Positions 16,720 to 25,260 of a stretch of 64,000 nucleotides of DNA are shown here, piece by piece (the stretch's first letter is position 1; each line of letters begins with the position of its first letter). Made by a program: the position numbers and the translations under genes. This DNA is from an uncultured Oscillospiraceae bacterium (lineage in GTDB: Bacteria > Bacillota > Clostridia > Oscillospirales > Ruminococcaceae). The notes beneath the pieces are model-generated. The model was not told where the DNA came from and did not search any database. It saw nothing but the letters and a program-made list of their open reading frames with translations. Location of the stretch: assembly GCA_910583935.1 (NCBI GenBank), contig CAJTZM010000009.1, positions 1 to 64,000 of the forward strand. The letters are read 5' to 3'.

Positions 16720-18897
16720 TTAGTCAGCACCCGCGCCCACCGCCTGAACCAAGCGGGTGGATTTTCCCGCGCCGTCCCGACCCTTCCGGACCAAAAGCCA
16801 GACATAGCCGGCCACCAGGATCAGGGCGGCCAGGGTCCCGACGCCGAAGCTACCGCCGGTAAACAGCAATCCCAGCTGGTACACAATCAGCGAAACCGTA
16901 TAGGCAAACGCCGTCTGATAGCCGATGGCGAACCAGGTCCACTTGGCGCTGTTCATCTCCCGCTTGATAGCGCCGATGGCCGCAAAGCAGGGCGCGCACA
17001 AAAGGTTAAAGAGCAAAAACGAGCAGGCGGAAAGGGCGGTAAAATGCTGGGCGATGGGGTCTAACTGGTTGAAAGCCCCTTCCTCCACCAGCTCCAGTGC
17101 GTCGCCGGTTACACCATACAAAACGCCGAACACGCTGACCACCTCTTCCTTGGCCACCAGGCCCAGGGCCGTTGCGACGGTGGACTGCCAGCTGCCAAAG
17201 CCCAAGGGCGCGAACAGGGGGGCCACAAAGCTTCCCACCGCTGCCAGCAGCGAGGTGTCCATATCCTCTACCATGCCGAAAACGCCGTCCGCAAAGCCAA
17301 AGCTTTTCCCGAACCAGACAAGGATACTGGCCAGCAGGATAATGGTCCCGGCCTTTTTGATAAAGGACCAGCCCCGCTCCCAGGTGCCGCGCAGGATGTT
17401 GACCACCGTCGGCGCATGGTAGGCGGGCAGTTCCATGACAAAGGGGGCCGGATCCCCCGCGAACATCTTGGTTTTCTTTAAAAGGATGCCGGATACGACG
17501 ATGGCTCCAACGCCGATAAAGTAAGCGGAGGGCGCCACCCACCAGGCGCCGCCAAAGATAGCGCCGGCAATCAGCCCTACAATCGGCATCTTGGCGCCGC
17601 AGGGGATAAAGGTGGTGGTCATGACGGTCATCTTCCGGTCCCGATCCTGCTCGATGGTGCGGGAGGCCATAACCCCCGGAACCCCGCAGCCGGTGCCGAT
17701 GAGCATCGGGATAAAGGATTTGCCGGAAAGGCCAAAACGGCGGAAGATCCGGTCCATCATAAAGGCGATGCGGGCCATATAGCCGCAGTCCTCCAGCAGG
17801 CACAGAAACAGGAAAAGCACCAGCATCTGGGGGACAAAGCCCAGCACCGAGCCGACGCCGCCTACAACGCCCTCGACCACCAGCCCTACCAGCCAATCGG
17901 CGGTGCCAAGGCTGACCAGGAGGCTCTCCACCGCGGGGCTGATCCACCCGCCGAACAGGGTATCGTTGGTAAAATCGGTCACAAGGGTGCCGACGGTGGT
18001 CCAGGATATAAAATACACCAAGGTCATCACCGCCACGAAAATCGGCAGACCCAGCCAGCGGTTGGTGACGATCCGGTCGATTTTATCCGAAACGCGCAAG
18101 CCGGATTCTTTCTTTTTGACACAGCGTTTCACCAGCTCGGCAATGGCTTCGTACCGCTCGTTGGTGATGATGCTCCCGCTGTCGTCCTCCTTCTGCTTTT
18201 CCAGTTTGGAGATGATATCCTCCAGCCGGTTCTTTAAAGGCTGCGCCAGCGAAAGGGAAGCCAGCACCCTTTGGTCCCGTTCCAAAAGCTTGACCGCAAA
18301 CCAGCGGGCGCTCATCTGGGGGATCAGCCCGGCCATCAGCGACTCGATTTCGGACAGGGCGCTTTCTACCGCGCTGTCGAAAGCGTGGCGGTGCTGGAAG
18401 ACGCCGCCGGCCCGGGCTGCGGCAACCGCCGCTTCAGCCGCCTGCATACACCCTTCGCCCTTAACCGCCGTCGTCTCGATCACCTGGCAGCCCAATGCCT
18501 CGGACAGCTTTTTGACATCGATCTGATCGCCGTTTTTGCAGACCACGTCCATCATGTTTAAGGCGACCACCATCGGGACGCCCATTTCGGCCAGCTGGGT
18601 GGTCAGATAGAGGTTTCGCTCAATGCTGGAGCCGTCCACCAGATTCAAAATGACGTCCGGCTTTTCCTCCATCAGGTAGTTTCGGGTCACCACCTCCTCC
18701 AGCGTATAGGGGGACAGAGAATAAATACCAGGCAGGTCGGTGACAATGACATCCTTGTGCCCCTTAAGCCTTCCCTCTTTTTTCTCCACCGTCACGCCAG
18801 GCCAGTTCCCCACAAACTGGTTAGCCCCTGTCAGGCTGTTGAATAGGGTGGTTTTGCCGCAGTTGGGATTTCCTGCAAGTGCGATTTTGATCGCCAT
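16720..18897 (-). CDS. feoB: Ferrous iron transporter FeoB
   Basis: A 725-residue inner-membrane ferrous iron transporter. The N-terminal G domain shows G1 GNPNCGKTT at about 9-17, G3 DLPG, and NMMD as G4, followed by the helical GDI domain. From about residue 275 the two Gate/nucleoside-recognition regions with many helices appear, including the conserved GTGCGVPG and PCGAKMPI cysteine motifs. The ATG at 18897 was preferred over a TTG three codons upstream that abuts the GGAG. It is third in a feoA-feoA-feoB-accessory operon. Confidence 0.97.
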   Translation of the reverse strand: MAIKIALAGNPNCGKTTLFNSLTGANQFVGNWPGVTVEKKEGRLKGHKDVIVTDLPGIYSLSPYTLEEVVTRNYLMEEKPDVILNLVDGSSIERNLYLTTQLAEMGVPMVVALNMMDVVCKNGDQIDVKKLSEALGCQVIETTAVKGEGCMQAAEAAVAAARAGGVFQHRHAFDSAVESALSEIESLMAGLIPQMSARWFAVKLLERDQRVLASLSLAQPLKNRLEDIISKLEKQKEDDSGSIITNERYEAIAELVKRCVKKKESGLRVSDKIDRIVTNRWLGLPIFVAVMTLVYFISWTTVGTLVTDFTNDTLFGGWISPAVESLLVSLGTADWLVGLVVEGVVGGVGSVLGFVPQMLVLFLFLCLLEDCGYMARIAFMMDRIFRRFGLSGKSFIPMLIGTGCGVPGVMASRTIEQDRDRKMTVMTTTFIPCGAKMPIVGLIAGAIFGGAWWVAPSAYFIGVGAIVVSGILLKKTKMFAGDPAPFVMELPAYHAPTVVNILRGTWERGWSFIKKAGTIILLASILVWFGKSFGFADGVFGMVEDMDTSLLAAVGSFVAPLFAPLGFGSWQSTVATALGLVAKEEVVSVFGVLYGVTGDALELVEEGAFNQLDPIAQHFTALSACSFLLFNLLCAPCFAAIGAIKREMNSAKWTWFAIGYQTAFAYTVSLIVYQLGLLFTGGSFGVGTLAALILVAGYVWLLVRKGRDGAGKSTRLVQAVGAGAD

Positions 18898-18946
18898 ATT
18901 CCTCAAGCTCCTTTCGCCATCGTAAAACGATCGCGCAGTTTTTAGA

Positions 18947-18960
18947 TTAGCTATCGCTAA
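18947..18960. promoter_or_regulatory. Palindrome upstream of feoB, candidate iron-regulator site
   Basis: TTAGCTATCGCTAA is a palindrome about 50 bases before feoB. Extended on the minus strand it reads CTAGTTAGCGATAGCTAA. CTAGTTAG recurs in the promoter of the operon at 19558-19565. A weak minus-strand promoter TTTCAT-17-TAATCT covers it. The pattern recalls DtxR/IdeR-type boxes; which regulator binds is not known. Confidence 0.4.
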
Positions 18961-18993
18961 CTAGTGATGAAAAAAATAAACGGCCGCCGGTGT

Positions 18994-19215
18994 TTATTCC
19001 ACCAAAATATTCTCCGCGTCCGATTTGCGGATGGACAGCTCACAGCCGCGGACGGTAATTTCCACCGGGTCGCCTAAGGGGGCCACCTTTCGCACATAGA
19101 CGGCGGTTCCCTTGGTAATGCCCATGTCCATAATCCGGCGCTTTAAAGCCCCTTCCCCATCCAGTCGGGCAACCGTGACCGTTTGACCGCATTTGATCTG
19201 CTTGAGCGTTTTCAT
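18994..19215 (-). CDS. feoA: FeoA domain protein (second copy in operon)
   Basis: A 73-residue cytoplasmic SH3-like protein that associates with FeoB. It shows the family features L-K-Q-I-K-C-G-Q, the central RRIMDMGITKGTAVYVRKVAPLGDP and the closing LSIRKSDAENI. Start ATG 19215 has GAAGGGG upstream. It lies between the other feoA and feoB. Confidence 0.93.
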   Translation of the reverse strand: MKTLKQIKCGQTVTVARLDGEGALKRRIMDMGITKGTAVYVRKVAPLGDPVEITVRGCELSIRKSDAENILVE

Positions 19216-19261
19216 TTTACCCCTTCTTTCTTATATGTGAGCCGCCGGGATCCGGCATTTT

Positions 19262-19471
19262 TTAAACCAGAATCTGGTTGGCCATGCTTTGGCTCAGCGC
19301 AATTCTGGTATCCTTGACATTGACGATCAGATTTCCGCCGCTTTTTGTAATTACCTGCACCTGCCCGCCTTCCGCAAACCCGAGGCTTTCCAGAAAGCGT
19401 TTGGTTTCGTCCTTTCCATTGATCCTTTTGACGGTGTTGATTTCGCCGGATGGGGCCATGGTCAACGGCAT
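19262..19471 (-). CDS. feoA: FeoA domain protein (first gene of the feo operon)
   Basis: A 69-residue FeoA-like protein, more divergent than its neighbour (ETKRFLESLGFAEGGQVQVITKSGGN and ALSQSMANQILV). Start MPLTMAPSGE was chosen because AAGGAGAGG lies six bases upstream; the longer in-frame extension to 19522 would cover the operator-like palindrome. Two feoA genes in tandem are common in Clostridia. Confidence 0.88.
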   Translation of the reverse strand: MPLTMAPSGEINTVKRINGKDETKRFLESLGFAEGGQVQVITKSGGNLIVNVKDTRIALSQSMANQILV

Positions 19472-19514
19472 ATTTACCCTCTCCTTGGTCTGATTCAAAT
19501 AGCTTGCCATTTTG

Positions 19515-19574
19515 GTTAGCATTTTCTAACTCACTGTTCAGGCATAGTTTACCACCACTAACTAGATTTGTCAA
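19515..19574 (-). promoter_or_regulatory. Promoter and operator of the feo operon
   Basis: On the minus strand TTGACA (19569-19574), a 17-base spacer and TAAACT (19546-19551). The spacer contains CTAGTTAG (19558-19565), also found upstream of feoB, and just downstream lies the palindrome GTTAGCATTTTCTAAC (19515-19530). One sequence in the spacer plus one past the start site is the classic layout of a metal-dependent repressor. The identity of the repressor is inference. Confidence 0.65.
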
Positions 19575-19601
19575 CCGCTTTGGGTATTTTTTCTTGTTCA
19601 G

Positions 19602-19658
19602 AAAAAACCTGCATGATTCTTGGGATGATTCTATGCAGAATCCCAAAAAACACGCAGG
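19602..19658 (-). terminator. Terminator downstream of the AEC transporter gene
   Basis: A long imperfect hairpin: CCTGC-TGATTCTTGGGAT pairs with ATCCCAA and GCAGG. On the minus strand it ends in TTTTTT. Confidence 0.75.
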
Positions 19659-19705
19659 CTCTACAGGGGATTTTCCGCCATCCCGCTGTACAAAAGGGAG
19701 GCGAA

Positions 19706-20644
19706 TCAGACAAAGATGAGCTGGCCCGTCATGGCGATCAGCGGCACGGTAACAAGGCAGCCCACCGTTGTCACCGCCACAATCACCGATGCGTATTCCC
19801 CGTCCAGCCCGTATCGGGCGGCCATCATGCTGGTGGCGATGGCCGCCGGGCAGGCGCCGGCGATCAGGTTGACCAGCACCAGCACCGGGCCTTCCGCAAT
19901 CCAGCGATGAACCCCCAGTGCCCAGTATAAAAGCAGGGTCAAAAGAGGGACCAGCACCAGTCGGATGAGGGCGGTGTACAGCACCCCCTTTTCCCCGAAC
20001 CGCTTCCAATCCACGCCTGCGATGAAAAAGCCGCACACCAGCATGGCCAAGGGCGTGTTTAGCGAAGAAAGGTAGCTGACCGCCGGCCCAATGGGGGAAG
20101 GAAGTGTAATGTTCAAAACAAACAGCGGCACCGCCACCAGGCAGCTGAGCACTCCGGGATTGACCAGCGCTTCCTTCCAGGACATCTCTTTAAAGGAGCC
20201 CTTGAGGATGCCCACCCCCACCGTCCAGGACAGCACGTGGAAAACCACCACAAAGACCACGGCGTACACCGCGTACTCCGCGCCAAAAATGCCGGTGACC
20301 AGCGGGATGCCGATAAAACCCACGTTGCCGAAGCTGGCGCCGTACCGCTCGATCCGGCGGTTTTCCCCCTTTTGCCTGGGCAGAAACAAAAAACGCGCCG
20401 CAAAAATTGCGATAAAGGAGGAAGCGGCAGCCAGCGCCAGAGAAAAAAGCATCTGCCAGAGGATTTCTTGCTGGAACGGCCGCTGGAGATTGCTTAACAA
20501 AAGGCAGGGGGTGACGATCATCAAAAGGATGTTGCAGATGCGGTTGCACTCCTCTTTTTTCATCCGGGTGGCCTTTGCGTAAACAAAGCCGATGAGCATC
20601 AGCAAAAACATGATGAAAACCTGCTGGAACACGATGGCAAACAT
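19706..20644 (-). CDS. AEC family membrane transporter (auxin efflux carrier fold)
   Basis: A 312-residue membrane protein with about ten helices in two inverted halves, as in the AEC family. Typical traits are the N-terminal MFLLMLIGFVYAKATRM and the helix breaks N-V-G-F-I-G-I-P-L and A-G-A-C-P-A-A-I-A-T-S. Members move organic acids such as malate or malonate. The substrate here is unknown, since no metabolic neighbour gives a clue. The start at 20644 has AAGGAGG eight bases away. Confidence 0.88.
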   Translation of the reverse strand: MFAIVFQQVFIMFLLMLIGFVYAKATRMKKEECNRICNILLMIVTPCLLLSNLQRPFQQEILWQMLFSLALAAASSFIAIFAARFLFLPRQKGENRRIERYGASFGNVGFIGIPLVTGIFGAEYAVYAVVFVVVFHVLSWTVGVGILKGSFKEMSWKEALVNPGVLSCLVAVPLFVLNITLPSPIGPAVSYLSSLNTPLAMLVCGFFIAGVDWKRFGEKGVLYTALIRLVLVPLLTLLLYWALGVHRWIAEGPVLVLVNLIAGACPAAIATSMMAARYGLDGEYASVIVAVTTVGCLVTVPLIAMTGQLIFV

Positions 20645-20895
20645 AAAACGCGCCTCCTTAAAAAACACCGGCCGGGATAAAAGCCGCCCTTTCGGCCAAA
20701 GCGGGCCGGATGACGGTTATCCTGCTATTTTTATTGTATCGAAAAAAGGCGGCGTTTGCAACAAAAGAAAATTTTGGAAAGTAGTGTGTTTTTTAATAAA
20801 TTATATTATATTTGTGTTGTAAAATTTGTATACTTTTTCTATTGGAAAAACAATATCTAACGCGCTGGCCGTCAACCCTCGAAAGGAGCCTAAGC

Positions 20896-21622
20896 ATGAA
20901 AAAGACCGTGTACGCCCTTCTCCTCTCTCTGGCTCTGCTTTTTGCCGGATGCCAGGCGTCGTCCGGCCTTTCCTCCGATGATTTTTCCCTGCCCGAGGAT
21001 TCCGGCCCGGAGCAGAGCATCTCCCTTCCCGCCGAAGAAAGCTCTTCCGCCGCCTCGCCCGAGGAAAGCGCCGGGGAACGAAACAGCGCCTCCTTCCAGT
21101 CCCCATATGACACATGACCTACGAAGAATATTTTTCCGAGGAGCGCTACTTTAACCCGGGCAGTCCGTGGAGCATCTTATATTCGAGGGGTCACAACGAA
21201 GGGCAGCAGGACATCATTTTTCGGCATCCTGCAAATGGGGAGGACGAGGTCTACTACCAGCACACCGCGCCCATTGAAAACTGTACCAGCAATGACCGGT
21301 ATCTGCTTTATTTTCTTTCAGAGGGCAGCGTTTACCGGTTTTTTATCCCGGAGAAAAAAGCCGAAAAAATGTTTACGACTGACGAGAGGATCCATGGCCT
21401 AAGCCCCTTGACCAATTTCGCCTTTTTCTATTCTATCTATAACCCGCAAAACGACGAGGTTATCCGGAAACCAACCGGTTTTTCCCTAACTTTTATCATA
21501 TTTTTTTGGTGACCGAAGGGGGCAGCCGTTCGTTTTCCCCGGAGGATTACCCGTGTTCCAGCATGTCTTTTTTGCTGTATAGCGAAGAAGGGATGAAAAT
21601 GCTGTATCCCCTTCCGGAATAA
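20896..21622 (+). pseudogene. Lipoprotein gene broken by two frameshifts
   Basis: The first piece (20896-21117) starts with a strong ribosome site and a lipoprotein signal ending LLFAGC, then a Ser/Glu-rich linker, and stops at residue 73. A second frame from 21114 (MTYEEYFSEERYF) carries 132 codons of folded-looking sequence. A T7 run at 21500-21506 shifts the frame again, after which LVTEGGSRSFSPEDY continues to a stop at 21622. One extra T there would join the last two parts. The family is not recognised. It may be a decayed gene, an assembly error, or a phase-variable gene. Confidence 0.65.
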
Positions 21623-21663
21623 ACGAAAAAGGACCCGGTTCTATTTTGTTCGTCCGAAAAAGT

Positions 21664-21704
21664 GAAGGGCGAGGCAGACTTCAAAAGGTCTGCTTCGCCC
21701 TTTT
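21664..21704 (+). terminator. Bidirectional terminator
   Basis: AAGGGCGAGGCAGACTT / AGGTCTGCTTCGCCCTT with a CAAA loop and T-run. It separates the broken lipoprotein gene from the convergent WYL regulator. Confidence 0.85.
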
Positions 21705-21769
21705 TATCCTGTGCGCCCGCTATAATGCCTTTGGGTTCCCTTGGGAACGGTTCTTTTCCCGCCGGTAAA

Positions 21770-22777
21770 CTATTTTTCTTGGGCTTTCTCACCGAAAGCC
21801 GGATAAAGAGACCGGGCTTTTCGCAGCTGCTGCGCCATTCCGCGCACCGCCGCTTCCGGCGATAGGATCTGCACGCCGTCTCCCAAAGCAAAAATCCATC
21901 CGTAAAATTGGGGACTCAGCACCACCCGGGCATAGATCTCAAAGGTTTCGTCTTCTTTAGGCAAAACGGTAACCTCCTTGCCAAACCGGTCCAGCACCAC
22001 CCCGATGAGCCGATTTTGAAAACGCAGCCGGACCAGCTCCTCCTTTCCGCCAAACATCGAAAACACCTTGCGGGTGTAATCGGCCATATCCAGCCTTTGA
22101 AACGACTCATCGCCATCTCGGGGAAGGTCTAGAGTGGAGATGTCGCTCATTTTGTCCACCCGGTAATGCTTTAAAATACCCGCCTGTGAATCAAAGCCCA
22201 GCATATAGTAGTTTTCATCCTCCCAGGCCAGCGCAAAGGGACTGATCTGGTACTGGGCCCCGTCGTGCCGAAACCGGCGCTTTTTCTCTACTGTGTATGC
22301 AAAATAACGAAATCCAATCTGCCGGTTTTGACCAATCGCCGCGTAAATCCGGTCGATATTGTAATAAACGCTTTCGTTCATGGTTTTGATCCGGCCCGCT
22401 ACAAAAACCTGCCGCTGCAGCTGCTGCGCCTGATAAACGCTGGTGAGACTCTCCAGCTTTTTAATCAGCTCCATGGATTTTTTGTAGGTGATAAATTTAG
22501 ACGCCTGCACGCTGTCCACCAAAAGCTTCAGCTCCGCCAGCTGAAAAATGCGGTTTGGAACGTGATAGCCCTTGCCTCTGACGAATTCCACATCCAGCCC
22601 TGATTGACGAAGCTGCTCCAAATCGTCGTAAAGGCTTTTTCGTTCGCCGTCCAGCCCCTGCTGGGCCAGCAGCTGTGCAAGCTGCGCCCGGCTCAGGTAA
22701 TGGCTTTCATCGGTCTGCTGGAGCAAAAGCTGCGCCAAATAGAGAATTCTTCTTTTCTGATTGGACGATTTTGGCAT
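21770..22777 (-). CDS. WYL domain-containing transcriptional regulator
   Basis: A 335-residue regulator with an N-terminal winged helix (LSRAQLAQLLAQQGLDGERKS, about 28-50), a WYL domain in the middle (FALAWEDENYYMLGFDSQAG, HYRVDKMSDI) and a C-terminal WCX-type domain (VRLRFQNRLIGVVLDRFG). WYL proteins often sense nucleic-acid or nucleotide ligands and control DNA damage or defence genes. No such gene is adjacent here. The next gene, a CmpB-like permease, lies upstream on the same strand, 57 bases away. Confidence 0.88.
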   Translation of the reverse strand: MPKSSNQKRRILYLAQLLLQQTDESHYLSRAQLAQLLAQQGLDGERKSLYDDLEQLRQSGLDVEFVRGKGYHVPNRIFQLAELKLLVDSVQASKFITYKKSMELIKKLESLTSVYQAQQLQRQVFVAGRIKTMNESVYYNIDRIYAAIGQNRQIGFRYFAYTVEKKRRFRHDGAQYQISPFALAWEDENYYMLGFDSQAGILKHYRVDKMSDISTLDLPRDGDESFQRLDMADYTRKVFSMFGGKEELVRLRFQNRLIGVVLDRFGKEVTVLPKEDETFEIYARVVLSPQFYGWIFALGDGVQILSPEAAVRGMAQQLRKARSLYPAFGEKAQEK

Positions 22778-22834
22778 TCCAGCGTCTTCCTCCCTGCTTG
22801 TTTAACGTCGGTTTCCATTTTGTTTGAAGGGTTT

Positions 22835-23770
22835 TTACCGGCTTTTGCCCTCACCCTTTTTCGCTGCGATCCTTTCCCGGACCCGGCTGAGCATTTCATC
22901 ATACCGCTCGGACTTGGCGTTTGGGAAGGCCTTGAGCAAACGAACCGGCATTTTTTCCTGCATGATTCTCTCGTATTCCTGAGAAAGCTGGGCCAACCGC
23001 GCTTTTTTCTGCTCAAGCGAATCGAAAAGGGCCTGCTTTCTTTGTTCCGCGTCTTGGATAAGCGCCTCCCCCTTGCTCTCCAGCCTACCGCGCAGCTCTT
23101 CCCGCTTCTGCTGTGCCTGTTCCTTCCATTGAGCGGAGGATTCCTTCACCCTTTCGCCGGTCTGAGCCAGCTTCAAGGCGCTTTGGGCCAGGCCGCCGCC
23201 AATCTCCTCCGAAAGCTGGAACATTAAGCCGCTGACCTCGTCCAGCCTTTTCAGGCGGCGGTTCAGTCGCAGGATATTGGCTACCGTCACGTAAAAATCG
23301 CACGCAAAGCAAAAAAGGCAGACGCCAATCACAATTTCCCCCGCCAGAAGCGGAATCCAACGGACAAACCGCACTATCGGCGGATGAATCAAATCCATCA
23401 CCAGAACGCATCCAAGGCCCCAGAGAATCGAAAAGCGCAGGCAGATATAGCCGCCCAGATTAAACGGCTGGTCGGAATAGTCCCACCAGCTGGTGTGAAA
23501 CACCTTTTTGAGTATGTAGCCGGTAACCCCCTCCAGTACGCTGGTCAAAACCATCGACCCCAAAAACAACAAAGCCCCGTTCTCCTCAAGCGGCGTCAGG
23601 CAAAGCACGACAATCACCATGCCAAATCCATAGATCGGGCAAACCGGTCCCTTTAAAAACCCCCGATTGACAAAATGTCCGGTGCTGATGGTGTTAAAGA
23701 CCACCTCGGCGCACCATCCCAAAAAGGCGTAGATGACAAAAAACGCCAAATATTCGTAGAAAGAATACAT
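22835..23770 (-). CDS. Putative ABC transporter permease, CmpB family, with coiled-coil tail
   Basis: A 311-residue membrane protein with about six helices in the first 170 residues, including FLGWCAEVVFNT and NRGFLKGPVCPIYGFG, which are signatures of the CmpB-type permease family. Residues about 175-300 form a long charged coiled coil (REELRGRLESKGEALIQDAEQRKQ). Function in the family is poorly known. The start at 23770 has GAGGGAGC upstream. Confidence 0.8.
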   Translation of the reverse strand: MYSFYEYLAFFVIYAFLGWCAEVVFNTISTGHFVNRGFLKGPVCPIYGFGMVIVVLCLTPLEENGALLFLGSMVLTSVLEGVTGYILKKVFHTSWWDYSDQPFNLGGYICLRFSILWGLGCVLVMDLIHPPIVRFVRWIPLLAGEIVIGVCLFCFACDFYVTVANILRLNRRLKRLDEVSGLMFQLSEEIGGGLAQSALKLAQTGERVKESSAQWKEQAQQKREELRGRLESKGEALIQDAEQRKQALFDSLEQKKARLAQLSQEYERIMQEKMPVRLLKAFPNAKSERYDEMLSRVRERIAAKKGEGKSR

Positions 23771-23920
23771 AAAGCTCCCTCTTTATTATGGAATTGTCCT
23801 TATTATAATGCACATTCTAAAAGTCCGCAAGGCTTTGCTGGACCGCGCAGAAGCATCCGGCCCTGAAGGACGGATGGACCGTTTTTTTATAAAAGGTTTT
23901 CCCTGTTTCACACAGGGAAA

Positions 23921-23960
23921 AAAGGACAAGGCAGACCATTTGGGGGCCGCCTTGTCCTTT
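23921..23960 (-). terminator. Terminator downstream of the ECF S-component gene
   Basis: AAAGGACAAGGC / GCCTTGTCCTTT around a 16-base loop, with a minus-strand T-run. A second hairpin (TTTTCCCTGT / ACAGGGAAAA) lies just beyond it at about 23896-23920. Confidence 0.8.
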
Positions 23961-24018
23961 CCCTTTTGATGGGTCCCCAGCTCATGCAAAAAGGCTGTGA
24001 GCTGGCAAAAATTTGCCG

Positions 24019-24552
24019 TTATTCTTTGGGGATCAGGTTTGCCTTTTGCAGAACGACCACCACAATCGGAACCAACACCAGCTGCAAAATCATGCCGGGG
24101 ATGGCGCTTAACACAGCACCGGACAGGAAAGCCGTCCAGGTAAAGGCGCCGCCGTTGATCCCTAAGCAGATCATCATGGCAAGCCCCCAGACGACCCGCC
24201 CGCCGATCATGGCAATCAGCAGGTCGGCGTAGAGAAAAAGCGGCTTTTTCGGCAGCTTTTTATAGCAGACGCCGGTGATGGCGCCGTAGGCCGCCAGCTC
24301 AAAGGCCATAGCCACCGCGGTGGGAAAAGGCGGCGGCATGCCCAGCGTAACAGAGCGAAGCAGCGGCGCGGCAAATCCCACGCCCAGACCGTAGGGCCAT
24401 CCGCAGACAAAACCGCACAGCAGCACCGGCAGGTGCATTGGCAAAAGCATACTGCCGATTTCCGGGATCTGGCCGGTCAAAAAGGGCAGCAGATAGCAAA
24501 GGGCCAGAAACAGCGCTGCCAGAATCATTTTTTTAGTGGACTGATTTTTCAT
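24019..24552 (-). CDS. ECF transporter S component (substrate-specific membrane subunit)
   Basis: A 177-residue membrane protein with about six helices and the short MHLPVLLCGFVCGWPYG and GFAAPLLRS motifs common in vitamin-type S components. It would join the shared EcfAA'T module, which is not in the window. The substrate cannot be read from the sequence. The 5' region holds hairpins but no riboswitch class I recognise. It lies downstream of the DUF1858 gene, but a GGGGAGAACC hairpin between them may separate their transcripts. Confidence 0.85.
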   Translation of the reverse strand: MKNQSTKKMILAALFLALCYLLPFLTGQIPEIGSMLLPMHLPVLLCGFVCGWPYGLGVGFAAPLLRSVTLGMPPPFPTAVAMAFELAAYGAITGVCYKKLPKKPLFLYADLLIAMIGGRVVWGLAMMICLGINGGAFTWTAFLSGAVLSAIPGMILQLVLVPIVVVVLQKANLIPKE

Positions 24553-24683
24553 ATGTAACCTCCTGCTGAAATGACAAATCCGTTGTCGGTTGGCAGCCGT
24601 CCGGCTGATCTGCCGGTTCTCCCGCCTGGAAAAAACGGTTCAGCCAAAGGAAGGGGGAACCGAAAAGGTTCTCCCCAAATCCA

Positions 24684-24887
24684 TTACGCTTTCTCGGACA
24701 GGTATTCGTTGATTTTTTGGACCAGCTCGTTCACGTCCGCGCCGTGAACCGCACAGGCCTCCTCCAGGCTCTCCATAGCAGAGGCCGGGCAGCCAACGCA
24801 GTGCATCCCCATTTCAAACAGAAAACGGGCGGCGTTCATATCGTTTGCCAGCAAATCGCCGATCAGGGTATCTTTGGTTACGGTCAT
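24684..24887 (-). CDS. DUF1858 domain protein
   Basis: A 67-residue cytoplasmic protein with the DUF1858 pattern: DTLIGDLLANDMNAARFLFEMGMHCVGCPAS followed by SLEEACAVHGADVNELVQKIN. The conserved C-x2-C pair may be a redox disulfide or metal site. The family often goes with hybrid cluster protein and other anaerobic redox proteins. The start has GGAGGAG upstream. Confidence 0.9.
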   Translation of the reverse strand: MTVTKDTLIGDLLANDMNAARFLFEMGMHCVGCPASAMESLEEACAVHGADVNELVQKINEYLSEKA

Positions 24888-24918
24888 CGAGAACTCCTCC
24901 TAATTGATTGATAATAAA

Positions 24919-24947
24919 ATTATACCCTTTTTGCCGCTGTTTAGCAA
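24919..24947 (-). promoter_or_regulatory. Promoter of the DUF1858 gene
   Basis: Minus strand TTGCTA (24942-24947), a 17-base spacer and a perfect TATAAT (24919-24924), 31 bases before the start codon. Confidence 0.7.
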
Positions 24948-25086
24948 TACCGGTGGTTTTTCCTCCTTTTTCGCGGCAGAAAGCCGCCCGTTTTTTGTTT
25001 TCCAAGCAAGGCAGCGCTCCGCCCGCTGCCGCGATGTCTTGTGTCCAGGTACCGGACTGTGCCGTTTTCCGAACGCGGCATTTGTC

Positions 25087-25115
25087 TTGCCAGACAGGCC
25101 TATCTGTGGTAAAGT
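25087..25115 (+). promoter_or_regulatory. Promoter of the leader-RNHCP unit
   Basis: TTGCCA (25087-25092), a 17-base spacer and TAAAGT (25110-25115). The predicted start near 25122 leaves a leader of about 140 bases before the RNHCP gene. Confidence 0.6.
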
Positions 25116-25149
25116 AGCATTAAATCTTTTCATAAAGGAGAGCGAGTGT

Positions 25150-25206
25150 ATGTTAACAGCCTTTGAATCGGTGATTGCAGCAGACCGGGAGGTTTATGCG
25201 GACTGA
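25150..25206 (+). CDS. Possible leader peptide (18 residues)
   Basis: MLTAFESVIAADREVYAD, with AAAGGAGAG nine bases upstream, a good ribosome site for so short a frame. Its last codons run through segment 1 (25187-25195) of the alternative hairpins downstream. A second, overlapping tiny frame (25196-25228, MRTDFLQNLP) runs through segment 2. Either could couple translation to the RNA switch. Confidence 0.5.
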   Translation: MLTAFESVIAADREVYAD

Positions 25207-25258
25207 TTTTTTGCAAAACCTCCCATAGAAGATTTCTGCAAATTCTGGGAGGATTTTT
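25187..25258 (+). promoter_or_regulatory. Candidate attenuator with mutually exclusive hairpins
   Basis: Three segments can pair in two ways. Segment 1 GGGAGGTTT (25187-25195) pairs fully with segment 2 AAACCTCCC (25216-25224). Segment 2, as CCTCCCA (25219-25225), pairs also with segment 3 TGGGAGG (25246-25252), and that stem is extended by GAA/TTC and followed by ATTTTTTC. The 2:3 hairpin looks like a terminator and also hides the ribosome site of the RNHCP gene, while the 1:2 hairpin frees both. This is the layout of leader-peptide attenuation. The signal is unknown. Confidence 0.55.
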
Positions 25259-25260
25259 TC

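Noticed and set aside
24553..24683. Possible riboswitch before the ECF S component
   Set aside because: Hairpins are present, but no consensus of TPP, THF, cobalamin, FMN or molybdenum-cofactor riboswitches could be matched by eye.
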